From positions 1-38,401 of the forward strand of contig NZ_QICI01000002.1 of assembly GCF_004119445.1 (NCBI RefSeq): DNA of 38,401 nucleotides. Direction: 5' to 3'. A program made the translations under genes and the position numbers. Source of the DNA: Chryseobacterium sp. CH21 (lineage in GTDB: Bacteria > Bacteroidota > Bacteroidia > Flavobacteriales > Weeksellaceae). This document shows, piece after piece, positions 8,991-17,125 of the stretch. A model generated the notes under the pieces. The model had not been told where the DNA came from. It did no database searches and saw nothing but the letters and a program-made list of their open reading frames with translations. Numbering within the stretch: the stretch's first letter is position 1; the number at the start of each line of letters is the position of its first letter.

Positions 8991-9021
8991 AAAAAGCCAC
9001 AAGTAAACTTTGTGGCTTTTT
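8991..9021 (+). terminator. Rho-independent terminator after lolA-like gene
   Basis: AAAAAGCCACAAG and CTTTGTGGCTTTTT form a stem of about 12 bp closed by a short A-rich loop and ending in five T. It also lies 16 bases before the next start codon, so the following gene may need its own promoter or read-through. Confidence 0.8.
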
Positions 9022-9036
9022 GATTAATTTTGGCGC

Positions 9037-10494
9037 ATGTTAAAAATACTAGACCGATATATCATAAAAACCTTCTTTGGACCGTTTTTCTTTATATTCA
9101 GCGTATTGTTTTTCATTTTTATTGTAAACATTATCTGGGTTCAGTTAGGACAGTTTATGGGAAAAGGATTAAGCTACTGGCAAATCCTCAAACTTCTTTT
9201 TTATCTGGGGGTAAACGTCATCAGTATGGTTCTTCCGCTTACAATTCTCTTGGCGAGCATCATGTCGTTCGGGGAATTTGGGGAACGCTATGAGCTTGCA
9301 GCAATGAAAGCAGCGGGGATTCCTTTGACGAGAGTCATGACTCCCCTATTGGGAATTTCAACGGCACTGGCGATCATGCTGTTTTTCTTTTCCAATAATA
9401 TTATTCCTGATTTTCAAAAGAAAGCCAAGAACATGCTTTTCAATATTGCCCAGACGAAACCGGCAATCAACTTTACTCCGGGACAGTTTATTGACCAGAT
9501 CCCGGGTTATATGGTGAAGTTTGATAAAATATATGGGGAAAACGGGGAAAATATTGAAGGGGTTTTTGTACACAAAAAAGCTAATGCTTATGAGAATCAG
9601 CAGTCTGTAGTAGCAGAAAAAGGAAAATTTGTTCCGGCTGTGAATAAGAATTTCCTGAAACTTGTACTGTATAATGGATATGTATTTGAAGATGCTTTCG
9701 CAGGAAAAGGGGACAATGTGAGACAAAAACAACCCGATCAGGCCATTAAGTTTGATACATTGGTTTCTCACTTCGACATCAGTGAAATCATTAACAAAGC
9801 GATCGAAAAAGAACAGATTACAGATGACTACCGTTTCCAGACGTATAATCAGCTTAACGAAACAGTCAGCAAAAGTAAAAAAGACAATAAGCAGTTCTTT
9901 GATAATATCGGATCTGAAGTTCTTAATCAGACCAACTCCGTTGTTAGTTATATGGATAAAGGCAACAAACATAAAGTAGCTGCTAAAACCCAGATAAAAC
10001 TGGATACGGTAAAAGGGGACAAAAAACTGGAAATCATTTACAACTCCTACAACAGGCTAGATAACCTTAAATCTACTTTAGACTCTAAAAAGAACGAATA
10101 CAGCTCTAATGTAAAATACTTCAGCAAAGTGGTTATTTACCAGCAGAGAATTGTAGCTTATTCAGTGACCTGTATTATCTTTTTCCTGATTGGAGCCAGT
10201 TTAGGTTCTATTATCAGAAAAGGAGGAATGGGACTTCCAGTAATCATTGCCATTGTTATCTTCATTGTCTTTTATGTCATGAATGTTGGAGTAGAAAACC
10301 TTTCATGGAGTGGAAAAATGAACCCTTATCTTGCGGCATGGCTTCCTAACCTGATTCTTCTTCCGTTCGGAGTTTGGATGACCTATAAAGCACTTACGGA
10401 TTCGCAATTGTTTGATGCTGAAAAATACAAAGCCTTGTTCAAACCCATCACCAAAAGGTTTACAAAAAGTAAAGAACATCAGAGGTATCAATAA
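9037..10494 (+). CDS. LptF/LptG (YjgP/YjgQ) family permease
   Basis: A 485-residue inner-membrane protein of the lipopolysaccharide export ABC transporter (LptB2FG), which pulls lipid A-anchored glycans out of the membrane towards the Lpt bridge. The sequence shows the family layout: start MLKILDRYIIKTFFGPFFFI, three N-terminal membrane helices with the coupling region GERYELAAMKAAGIPLTRVM, a large periplasmic beta-jellyroll (about 125-360) and three C-terminal helices. The central domain has an extra Lys/Asn/Gln-rich stretch around residues 265-345. Many Bacteroidota have two separate permeases, so F or G cannot be chosen here. A strong terminator follows. Confidence 0.92.
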   Translation: MLKILDRYIIKTFFGPFFFIFSVLFFIFIVNIIWVQLGQFMGKGLSYWQILKLLFYLGVNVISMVLPLTILLASIMSFGEFGERYELAAMKAAGIPLTRVMTPLLGISTALAIMLFFFSNNIIPDFQKKAKNMLFNIAQTKPAINFTPGQFIDQIPGYMVKFDKIYGENGENIEGVFVHKKANAYENQQSVVAEKGKFVPAVNKNFLKLVLYNGYVFEDAFAGKGDNVRQKQPDQAIKFDTLVSHFDISEIINKAIEKEQITDDYRFQTYNQLNETVSKSKKDNKQFFDNIGSEVLNQTNSVVSYMDKGNKHKVAAKTQIKLDTVKGDKKLEIIYNSYNRLDNLKSTLDSKKNEYSSNVKYFSKVVIYQQRIVAYSVTCIIFFLIGASLGSIIRKGGMGLPVIIAIVIFIVFYVMNVGVENLSWSGKMNPYLAAWLPNLILLPFGVWMTYKALTDSQLFDAEKYKALFKPITKRFTKSKEHQRYQ

Positions 10495-10516
10495 TTCTGA
10501 TCTTAAAATAAAAACC

Positions 10517-10545
10517 AAAAGCTCCGGAGAAATTCGGAGCTTTTT
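10517..10545 (+). terminator. Rho-independent terminator after LptF/G-type gene
   Basis: AAAAGCTCCG and CGGAGCTTTT pair over 10 bp around a short AT-rich loop, followed by T; about 23 bases after the stop codon. Confidence 0.85.
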
Positions 10546-10625
10546 GATGGACAACTTTTAAAATTTTCTGTTTTATATTATTTTGGATTTAAAAAATTAT
10601 ATTTGCTGAAATTTAAAACAAAACC

Positions 10626-11417
10626 ATGAAGAAATTACTACTTATTGGCCTGTTCGGGCTAGCTTCATTTAATATCTATGCTCAGGAGCAAGAGGACATT
10701 GGAGTCTACAATAATGATAAATACGGATACATCATCAACAAGGCTGGAAAGAAAATAGAAGGCGTTTTACAGCTGCATGGAGGTTTTTCCAGCCCATGGC
10801 AGAATCAGTTAAAAGTAAGGTTTGCAGCGATTGCTGATATTGATAAAACAAAGAAGAGAATCAAATTTACAACTTACGACACAGATGATATCAAAGAATA
10901 TATGCTGTATGAAGGGGACACACCCCGGGTTTTTAAATCTGTAAAATACTCCAATATGAGAGAAGCTTTGAACAGCTCTGAAAGTTCAACAGGATTGGCA
11001 GCAGGTTTTAAGGCAATTAACAATCTTTCAAGAACAGAACAGTTTGCAGAAGTAGTAGTCGAAGGAAAAATAACTGTTTATAAACTTTATGGCTATCCTA
11101 CTGCTCTTTCAGCTAATAGTACACAGGCTATTTCTCAGGCGGAAACAGACAGATTAAGAGAAACTCCAAATTATATTTTTTCTAAAAAAGGAGGAAAAGT
11201 AGAAGAATTGACTCCGGCAAAAGCAAAAATTATCCTTGCAGACTGTCCTTATGTAAAAGCAAAAATTGCAAAAGGAGAATATGGATCTCTTAAAAATGAA
11301 GAAAAGAAAAGATCCGGTTTTGGGAAATTTATCAGAGATGAAATCAGCAATGCCACAGTAGATAAACTTTCGATCATCAATGAAGTGGTCTATGATTACA
11401 ATGAGAATTGTAAATAA
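10626..11417 (+). CDS. Secreted protein of unknown function
   Basis: A 263-residue protein with a clear signal peptide (MKKLLLIGLFGLASFNIYAQ, cleavage likely after YA). I do not recognise the family. The body starts with a beta-rich repeat-like region (YGYIINKAGKKIEGVLQLHG), then charged sequence with YDTDDIKEYMLYEG; the C-terminal third is Lys-rich with two Cys (ILADCPYVKAK and the final YNENCK) that could form a disulfide. It is bounded by terminators on both sides, so it is a single-gene unit. Export to the periplasm or outer membrane is inferred only from the signal peptide. Confidence 0.75.
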   Translation: MKKLLLIGLFGLASFNIYAQEQEDIGVYNNDKYGYIINKAGKKIEGVLQLHGGFSSPWQNQLKVRFAAIADIDKTKKRIKFTTYDTDDIKEYMLYEGDTPRVFKSVKYSNMREALNSSESSTGLAAGFKAINNLSRTEQFAEVVVEGKITVYKLYGYPTALSANSTQAISQAETDRLRETPNYIFSKKGGKVEELTPAKAKIILADCPYVKAKIAKGEYGSLKNEEKKRSGFGKFIRDEISNATVDKLSIINEVVYDYNENCK

Positions 11418-11424
11418 AATACAC

Positions 11425-11457
11425 AAAAAGAGGTTCCCAACTGGAAACCTCTTTTTT
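11425..11457. terminator. Hairpin terminator, probably bidirectional
   Basis: AAAAAGAGGTT and AACCTCTTTTTT form a stem with an inner CC/GG pair and flanking A and T runs, so it can end the + strand unknown gene and the converging - strand synthase gene. Confidence 0.8.
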
Positions 11458-11480
11458 ATTTTTAATTCTTATTTACAACT

Positions 11481-12542
11481 CTAAAATTTATAAACAAAAG
11501 CATTGATATTCATTCCGGCACCTACAGATGCAAACAGAACAATATCATTCTTCTTAATCTTATGATGTTCAAGTTCATCCTTTAAAATCATCGTCAGCAA
11601 AGACGGAATTGTAGCTACACTGCTGTTTCCCAGCTTATGAATAACCATAGGCATTATATTTTCGGGAGTTGGCATATTATACAGCTGATAAAATCTGTTA
11701 ACGATAGCCTCATCCATTTTTTCATTAGCCTGATGAATGATAATTTTATTCAGTTGATCAATAGAATACCCACTGCTATCCAGACATCTTTTCATGGCAT
11801 CAGGAACGTTCACCAAAGCAAATTCGTAGATCTTCCTGCCATCCATTTTGATGTATCTTGTATCCTGGCATCCTTCATTGTTATAGGACTTTCCAAAATA
11901 CAGGTAATCTTTTTCCTCAAATGTATAAGAAGCTGACAAATGAGACTTAATTCCTGAATCATCATCATTATTCACCTCCAATACGGCTGCTCCAGCACCA
12001 TCAGCATAGATCATACTATCCCTGTCATGAATATCCACCACACGGGAAAGAGTTTCTCCTCCAATCACCAGACATCTTTTTGCAATCCCCGATTTAATAA
12101 ACGCATTAGCCTGTATCACACCTTCAATCCATCCGGGGCATCCGAAAAGAACATCATAGGCAACACAGAAATTATTTTTGATTCCTAATACATGTTTTAC
12201 TCTGGCAGCAAGGCTGGGTACCGCATCAGACTGAACCGTCCCAAACCGGACATCCCCGAAATTATGGGCAAATATAATATAGTCTAATGTTTCCGGATCT
12301 ATACCGGCATCCTCAATAGCTGAACGGGCTGCAATAAGCCCAAGATCTGAAGTAACTTCTGTACTGTGAGCATATCTCCTCTCTTCAATCCCTGTAATCT
12401 TTTTTAACTTATCTGTAATGGAAGCATTATCGCCCTTCAATAATACACCTTGTTCATTAAGAAAAATATGTTTATCAAAAAATAAATTGGTTATTGTTTC
12501 CGATGGGATATAGTTTCCTACCCCGATTATTTTTGTCATCAT
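11481..12542 (-). CDS. 3-oxoacyl-ACP synthase III (KAS III/FabH-like)
   Basis: A 353-residue condensing enzyme of the thiolase fold. The KAS III triad is present: Cys135 in DVLFGCPGW, His270 in IIIHQANEKM and Asn306 in HKLGNSSVATIP. KAS III enzymes start acyl chains by joining an acyl-CoA primer to malonyl-ACP. The gene is not in a fab cluster, and its N-terminal region differs from the typical housekeeping form (an IPSETITNLFFDKHIFLNE segment), so a role in a special lipid or secondary product is possible but unproven. It sits between frr and a secreted unknown, with its own terminators and an inverted repeat upstream at 12585. Confidence 0.88.
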   Translation of the reverse strand: MMTKIIGVGNYIPSETITNLFFDKHIFLNEQGVLLKGDNASITDKLKKITGIEERRYAHSTEVTSDLGLIAARSAIEDAGIDPETLDYIIFAHNFGDVRFGTVQSDAVPSLAARVKHVLGIKNNFCVAYDVLFGCPGWIEGVIQANAFIKSGIAKRCLVIGGETLSRVVDIHDRDSMIYADGAGAAVLEVNNDDDSGIKSHLSASYTFEEKDYLYFGKSYNNEGCQDTRYIKMDGRKIYEFALVNVPDAMKRCLDSSGYSIDQLNKIIIHQANEKMDEAIVNRFYQLYNMPTPENIMPMVIHKLGNSSVATIPSLLTMILKDELEHHKIKKNDIVLFASVGAGMNINAFVYKF

Positions 12543-12584
12543 TATAGTATCTGTTTCCTGTTTTTTAATTAAACGTCAGGAATA

Positions 12585-12604
12585 ATTCATTAAATATAAT
12601 GAAT
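12585..12604. promoter_or_regulatory. Inverted repeat upstream of the KAS III-like gene
   Basis: ATTCATTA and TAATGAAT are perfect complements around a 4-base spacer, 43 bases upstream of the start codon at 12542. The position suits an operator, but AT-rich sequence gives such matches by chance fairly often. Confidence 0.35.
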
Positions 12605-12683
12605 GAACGTAAATACTTAACATTATAGTATGGAATAAGAATGTATTGCATTGTAAAAATTGAAATATAACAGTAAAAATCAC

Positions 12684-12716
12684 AAAAAAAGAGGTTTCCC
12701 AAAAGAAACCTCTTCT
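12684..12716 (-). terminator. Rho-independent terminator after frr
   Basis: On the minus strand AGAGGTTTC and GAAACCTCT form a 9-bp stem around CTTTTGG-type loop bases, followed by seven T; about 22 bases after the frr stop codon. Confidence 0.85.
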
Positions 12717-12737
12717 ATATTTTTCAAAAACTGAAAA

Positions 12738-13292
12738 TTATACTTTCATAATTTCAGCTTCTTTTGTTTTAAGATGCTCGTCGCAAAGCTTAACATATTT
12801 ATCTGTATACGTCTGGATTTCTTCTTCCACTCCTTTTACAACATCTTCAGAAACTCCGTCCAGCTTTTTAAGCTCTTTCAAACCATCCTGTCTTGCGTTT
12901 CTTACCGTTACTTTAGTGTTTTCAGATTCTACTTTAGCCTGCTTTGCAAGTTCCTTTCTTCTTTCCTCTGTTAAAGGCGGAACATTAAGGATAATATTTT
13001 CTCCGTTGTTAGAAGGTGCAAAGCCTAAGTTAGAATTGATAATTGCTTTTTCAATCGCATTGATGGCCGTTCTGTCCCAAGGTTGAATAGAGATTGTCAT
13101 TGCATCCGGAACAGAAACATTCGCAACCTGGTTGATAGGAGTCATTGCTCCATAATATTCTACCATTACATCCTGAACCATTGCCGTAGAAGCACGTCCT
13201 GCTCTAATTCTTTGAAATGCATGATCCAAGTGCTTTACAGCCGCATCCATGTCTTGTTTTACAGATTCTAATATAAGATCTAATTCTTCCAT
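12738..13292 (-). CDS. frr: Ribosome recycling factor
   Basis: A 184-residue protein that, with EF-G, splits the post-termination ribosome. It has the full RRF pattern: the helical domain start MEELDLILESVKQDMDAAVK, the conserved HAFQRIRAGRAS block, the beta domain with YYGAMTPINQVANVSVPDA and TISIQPWDR, the NLGFAPSNNGENI and LNVPPLTEERRKEL segments, and the long C-terminal helices. The frame extends ten codons upstream (to 13322), but every conserved RRF begins at or near MEELD, so 13292 is the start. In Flavobacteriia frr usually directly follows pyrH; here pyrH is 5.3 kb upstream, with accessory genes between. Confidence 0.97.
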   Translation of the reverse strand: MEELDLILESVKQDMDAAVKHLDHAFQRIRAGRASTAMVQDVMVEYYGAMTPINQVANVSVPDAMTISIQPWDRTAINAIEKAIINSNLGFAPSNNGENIILNVPPLTEERRKELAKQAKVESENTKVTVRNARQDGLKELKKLDGVSEDVVKGVEEEIQTYTDKYVKLCDEHLKTKEAEIMKV

Positions 13293-13356
13293 TATTATAT
13301 TAAAGTTTGATAAATTACACATCTATTAATCGCACTGAATATCAATCAATTAATCC

Positions 13357-13385
13357 TAAAAACACTGTAGACATCAGTGTTTTCT
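13357..13385. terminator. Hairpin upstream of frr, possible terminator
   Basis: AAAACACTG and CAGTGTTTT pair perfectly over 9 bp around a 7-base loop, with flanking A/T. It lies between frr and the accessory block and would stop minus-strand transcripts entering frr. It could be what remains of the old pyrH-frr junction. Confidence 0.55.
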
Positions 13386-13941
13386 TACTATTTTAAATTA
13401 TTTTTTACTATTCAGTGCTGCAAAAATAATGATTATTTCCATATTTTGGTAAGACTGCATTCTGTATTTTATGAAAACGTTGATATTTTTGAATATGATA
13501 CTATACAAAATTATTGTATTACCAGTCGTTACTTGTTTCTGGGTTTGTTCATAGCAGATTTAAGGTGATTAATTAGGGAGGTGATTTCTACCCTTTCAAT
13601 ACAAAATTAAATCCTCAAATATTTCTGTGCATATTTTAATTCGTTATTTAATGTTTAATCTCGAAAAAAACAATCACGGGTGTATCTCCTAAAAATGGAA
13701 TTTTGTTTACAAATATTCCTCAGCTCTAGCCAAAAGCGGACACAGAAAAATTCTTAAGTCAAATTGAGCAACATGAAGTATAAAAATCTTATAACGAATG
13801 ACAAAAAAGATCTCTGAAAGAAATATAATGTGATGCATAATATGGATGAATATAATAAATTTCTATAAACATTCATTACAATTAGATATCTGTACATTGT
13901 GCCCAACAAAAACTAGTGAACAATAATGTTGCGGGATTGTA
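13386..13941. other. AT-rich gap between frr and the accessory genes
   Basis: About 550 bases with no convincing gene. An open frame at 13377-13568 encodes a composition typical of random AT-rich DNA and is not accepted. No tRNA, direct repeat or clear attachment site was found by eye. The stretch is compositionally like the accessory genes that follow. Confidence 0.5.
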
Positions 13942-14715
13942 TTAATAATAGATCTCTTCCATTTCAGTAAAGATATTTTCATTTGTATCTATGATCCTGT
14001 AACAATTTGTAAGGCAGGCATCGATTGTTCTGTTTTTGATATTTGTTAATTCCAAGTTTATTTTCTCAATATGCCTTGATTTTAAAGCATTGTACTGTTG
14101 CTCATTTAGTCTTATTAATGCCAAGCTATTTCTATCGGTTGGATATTTATGCGAAATATTAAGAGGGGTTAGACTCTTAATATAGTTCACATATAAATAG
14201 ATTTGAGTAACATATTTAAATCTATTCCCAAAAATTTTAAGTAGATCTGAATGATTTAAATTAACAAAGATTTCATCATTAAGCTCTGGAAAGGTGCTGT
14301 ATGTACCTAACATTCCTGTTTCACGGTTTATAAAAAATTGCTCAATTTCTGCTTTTAGAGATTGTAGATTTGGAACTATATTGTGAATTATATCAAATTT
14401 TATTAATGTTTCAATATTTTGCAATCTACCTTGCTCCTTTCTATCTTCACCGTCAATTTGTTCTTTTAGAAGATTATTAGCTTTAAGCTGTTCCGTGAAT
14501 GCTATATAAATGAGTATTGCATTTAATACATTAATAAAAGGAGCAGTAATACCACCTATCGTATCTCCAATCTGTCCCGTTTCAGTGAAATCAATTAGGT
14601 CAAGTTTAAGCGTAAAAATTAATGGTGCAATAAAGGTGAACAATATTGACGATGTTAAAATAAGTAGTATATTTATTTTAATCAAACCCAATAGTTGTTC
14701 TAATTTTTCTTTCAT
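13942..14715 (-). CDS. Membrane protein resembling putative phage abortive-infection proteins
   Basis: About 257 residues. Two hydrophobic helices (about 14-36 and 56-75) flank the motif TGQIGDTIGGITAPFINV, then a short coiled-coil-like stretch (EQLKANNLLKEQIDGEDR) leads into a helical cytoplasmic domain of about 170 residues. The arrangement (TM, a G-GD-(I/F)GG loop, TM ending in a Q-rich helix, then a helical domain) is what I recall of the putative phage abortive-infection (PutAbiC-like) family; this is recognition, not a search. The frame runs to 14733, but a -7 box at 14731-14738 covers that codon, so MKEKLEQL at 14715 is chosen. It lies 3' of a TIR-like gene on the same strand. Function is unproven; membrane damage or dormancy on infection would be the family-based guess. 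Confidence 0.6.
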   Translation of the reverse strand: MKEKLEQLLGLIKINILLILTSSILFTFIAPLIFTLKLDLIDFTETGQIGDTIGGITAPFINVLNAILIYIAFTEQLKANNLLKEQIDGEDRKEQGRLQNIETLIKFDIIHNIVPNLQSLKAEIEQFFINRETGMLGTYSTFPELNDEIFVNLNHSDLLKIFGNRFKYVTQIYLYVNYIKSLTPLNISHKYPTDRNSLALIRLNEQQYNALKSRHIEKINLELTNIKNRTIDACLTNCYRIIDTNENIFTEMEEIYY

Positions 14716-14730
14716 ATTATTTAGTTTTGG

Positions 14731-14738
14731 CAAATATA
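14731..14738 (-). promoter_or_regulatory. -7 box for the abortive-infection-like gene
   Basis: TATATTTG on the minus strand matches TAnnTTTG, 15 bases upstream of the ATG at 14715. It suggests this gene can be transcribed separately from the TIR-like gene. Confidence 0.5.
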
Positions 14739-14781
14739 TTAAACTATTTCCTAGCTATAGAAAATGAGTTAATTTTAAGCC

Positions 14782-14892
14782 ATGAAACAACGAGAAATTA
14801 ATGGATGTATTTCAATATTTACATATAGAATAATTGCATTTTGTTTGATTATAGCATTTATTGTTTTCCTATTAAAAAAATTAAACCCTTAA
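14782..14892 (+). CDS. Possible 36-residue single-helix membrane peptide
   Basis: A short frame on the strand opposite its neighbours: a polar N-terminus (MKQREINGC), one hydrophobic helix (IIAFCLIIAFIVFLL) and a basic tail KKLNP. The shape resembles small membrane toxins or holin-like peptides, and it lies between the abortive-infection-like and TIR-like genes. There is no clear -7 box, no ribosome site and no recognised relative. AT-rich DNA can give such frames by chance, so support is weak. Confidence 0.25.
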   Translation: MKQREINGCISIFTYRIIAFCLIIAFIVFLLKKLNP

Positions 14893-14908
14893 TCGGAGGC
14901 TTATTAAT

Positions 14909-16000
14909 TTAAATATTGTAACCATTTTGTAATTTTTCAGTAAGTTGCTCCATGAGATCAATTAATTCTTTACTGTTTGGTAAGTCATCTAAATTAAATG
15001 TTAAATCAATTACATTATTGTTTTCTTCAAGTGCTTCCGGACTTATCTTGCTATATATCAAATCAGGAAACTGATTCATTTTATCAAAAATGATTTTCGT
15101 CCATCCCTTGAGGTATACAGGAATCATTTCCATTCCTTCTCCATTAGGTGGAAAAACTGATTGAAAGTCAGCTTCCCACTCAAATAGATGAGCACATACC
15201 TCTCGAATTTTTTCTATACTTGCCTTTATAGCTTGCGAATCCCCCACAACTCCGTGCTCTCCTAATGCAGCTATTAAATCAACATTGAAAGTATGAAGGA
15301 ATATTTGTAATAGTTTAGAATAATCTGCGAATCTTTCGACCATGAAGGTTGTATATTCTCTCGAACCTAGACTAGAAGATTTTTTAAAATACAGATTGTT
15401 CTCGAGTTTTAAATAATCTTTATTAATTTCTTTCAATCGGTCCTTCAACAATTCTGCAGTCAACCTATATTCCCAAAGGTCATTTTTTGAAAGAACAATA
15501 TCCTTAATTTGACTATTTTCATTTTCAAAACCGTTTAAATTATTGTAGGCAAAGTCTTTAATTTTACGCCTAATTTGATTGCAAAACGGACCTAATGCTG
15601 CTAATATATTCTCGTCTTCTCTTTCTGAATTATAAGTTCCATAAGTAATTCCAGCTAAATCACTAGGCAAATGAAAATCTTTAGAATTTTTTGGGGCTAC
15701 AAAGAAAACTCTATCTTTTCCTAATTTTCCAATAAAAAGACCTAGTTCAAAAATAACGTTATCTCTAACCGTATTATAGTTTTTGTCTCTAATAGTAGAA
15801 ACATCCTCTGGTTTAAATATGAATATGGCATAATCAAAGCTATCTAATGCTTTAATTAAATCTTCTAGAGCCGTATTTGATAGCTCGAAAATACCTTGTG
15901 TCCAAACTGTCGAATTCGCTTCATGTTCCAATAACTCTTGAATATTATGAGCTACCTCCAAAGATTCTACAGAGGATCCAATGAATATTTTTGGTTTCAT
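14909..16000 (-). CDS. TIR-like nucleotide-binding protein with unknown C-terminal domain
   Basis: A 363-residue protein. Residues 1-150 match the bacterial TIR-like (CAP12/Pycsar-type, predicted nucleotide-binding) domain: KIFIGSSVESLEVAHNIQEL, VWTQGIFELSNTALEDLIKA, YAIFIFKPED, RDNVIFELGLFIGKLG and DRVFFVAPK. Glu85 in the FELGLF motif lines up with the catalytic NADase glutamate of TIR-STING proteins. Residues 165-363 form a mostly helical domain that I do not recognise; it shows no STING hallmark that I can see. Proteins of this build usually cleave NAD+ when a sensor domain detects infection, so the C-terminus is probably the sensor or oligomerisation part. It has its own -7 box. No cyclic-nucleotide synthase gene is in the window, arguing against a standard CBASS operon. 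Confidence 0.82.
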   Translation of the reverse strand: MKPKIFIGSSVESLEVAHNIQELLEHEANSTVWTQGIFELSNTALEDLIKALDSFDYAIFIFKPEDVSTIRDKNYNTVRDNVIFELGLFIGKLGKDRVFFVAPKNSKDFHLPSDLAGITYGTYNSEREDENILAALGPFCNQIRRKIKDFAYNNLNGFENENSQIKDIVLSKNDLWEYRLTAELLKDRLKEINKDYLKLENNLYFKKSSSLGSREYTTFMVERFADYSKLLQIFLHTFNVDLIAALGEHGVVGDSQAIKASIEKIREVCAHLFEWEADFQSVFPPNGEGMEMIPVYLKGWTKIIFDKMNQFPDLIYSKISPEALEENNNVIDLTFNLDDLPNSKELIDLMEQLTEKLQNGYNI

Positions 16001-16016
16001 TTAATTTGAGTTTCCA

Positions 16017-16024
16017 CAAATATA
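16017..16024 (-). promoter_or_regulatory. -7 box for the TIR-like gene
   Basis: TATATTTG on the minus strand, 16 bases before the ATG at 16000. It directly follows the terminator of the upstream lipoprotein gene, which makes the TIR-like gene a separate transcription unit. Confidence 0.5.
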
Positions 16025-16025
16025 A

Positions 16026-16052
16026 CAAAAAGCCCTCTCAAAGAGAAGGCTA
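16026..16052 (-). terminator. Terminator after the unknown lipoprotein gene
   Basis: On the minus strand AGCCTTCTC pairs with GAGAGGGCT (one mismatch) around a TTT loop, followed by TTTTTG. It lies 27 bases after the lipoprotein stop codon. Confidence 0.65.
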
Positions 16053-16078
16053 TGATTACTATTACAGTAAGAAGATAT

Positions 16079-16723
16079 TTAATTACTAAATTTCAGTCTT
16101 ATTCTTATGCCTTTTGCGGCAGGTATACAAAGATAGCTTTCAGTAAAGATGTGTACTGCTACTACATGTTTACCTTGAGATGTCCATTGGTCAATATAAG
16201 TTTTAAAATGATGATACACTGTATTGGCTGCATCATTTGTCATCCCTTGATTGTAAGGGAAAATATCTCCGTAGTATGACGCATTATCAGCGTCTTGCCC
16301 ATACCCATACTCAGCAGTATTATCATAAGGGGTAGGATCACTCAGGAAATCACCGTATGCATTATATCCATAATAAATTGTAGGACCGCCTAGAAAGGGA
16401 CCATTTATAGAGGGAAATAAAGCCTGCGCAACAAATTTGTCAAGGTATATTTGGTTTCTCCCCCACATTGGAGTTCCTTCCTTATATAGTACCTCGTAGT
16501 TATTGATGTACGGATAATTTGGATTAACATTGATAGGATTAACGTAGCTGCTTGAACCACACTTAAAAGTAATCGGATCACCAGATGAACCTTTTTCGGA
16601 ACCTTTTTTAAAAGCTTGAAGTTTTGCTTCAGAAAGTGTAGATTTTTCGTGTTTCTCTATTTCTTCATTTGTTGAACAAGAAAATAGCAACACACTGCTT
16701 GCCAGCAGAAGTAATTTTTTCAT
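16079..16723 (-). CDS. Lipoprotein of unknown function
   Basis: A 214-residue protein with a lipoprotein signal (MKKLLLLASSVLLFSCST, lipid Cys at 16). Next come a charged linker (EIEKHEKSTLSEAKLQAFKK) and a Tyr/Asn/Pro/Gly-rich domain with many aromatic residues (IYYGYNAYGDFLSDPTPYDN, then YGYGQDADNASYYGD), consistent with a beta-rich surface or outer-membrane protein. Two Cys (KCGSSS and YLCIPAAKG) could pair. I recognise no family. A well-formed promoter lies just upstream and a terminator downstream. It belongs to the accessory block between frr and pyrH, and no function in defence or secretion is claimed. Confidence 0.7.
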   Translation of the reverse strand: MKKLLLLASSVLLFSCSTNEEIEKHEKSTLSEAKLQAFKKGSEKGSSGDPITFKCGSSSYVNPINVNPNYPYINNYEVLYKEGTPMWGRNQIYLDKFVAQALFPSINGPFLGGPTIYYGYNAYGDFLSDPTPYDNTAEYGYGQDADNASYYGDIFPYNQGMTNDAANTVYHHFKTYIDQWTSQGKHVVAVHIFTESYLCIPAAKGIRIRLKFSN

Positions 16724-16745
16724 AGTTATTAGTTTAGTTAAGTCC

Positions 16746-16776
16746 CAAAGATAGAAAAATTATTGAATCTGCAAAA
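16746..16776 (-). promoter_or_regulatory. Promoter with -33 and -7 elements for the unknown lipoprotein
   Basis: On the minus strand TTTTG (16772-16776), an 18-base spacer and TATCTTTG (16746-16753) match the Bacteroidota promoter pattern. The predicted transcript starts about 16 bases before the ATG at 16723. Confidence 0.6.
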
Positions 16777-17125
16777 TACCATACATTTATATTTGTTTTC
16801 TTCAAAGAAATAGAACATACTTTACCGGGATTGTTTTCAAATAATAGTTATTTCCATGTATGAATTTGTGTACTTATCTCCTCTTTGAAAAAAAGAACAT
16901 TGTTTTTAACGCATAAAAAAGCTTCAGGTACAAATACCTATCCTACATTTTGGTTATTTCTACTTAGTGTGATATCATTTTTAATAGCTTCCTTTACTCT
17001 ATTCTTTTAAACGAAACTTTAGCAGATTTTTTTAAATAGCATGCTAGGTATAATAAACGGGAAAGTCTTAGCGAAGACATTTCTTATTCATTGAAAATTT
17101 AAAACTCATTTAAACCAATCACATC
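16777..17125. other. Non-coding gap before the lipase gene
   Basis: About 350 AT-rich bases. A small hairpin GTCTTAGCGAAGAC occurs near 17066-17079. No TAnnTTTG box could be assigned confidently to the lipase gene, and no repeat or ORF is seen. Confidence 0.45.

Noticed and set aside
13377..13568. 63-codon open frame upstream of frr
   Set aside because: Composition is that of translated AT-rich DNA (Phe, Tyr, Cys, Ile rich with no pattern), with no promoter box or relative recognised.
14909..16000. Calling the TIR-like gene a TIR-STING CBASS effector
   Set aside because: The TIR part fits, but the C-terminal domain shows no STING pattern that I can see and there is no cyclic-nucleotide synthase gene in the window.
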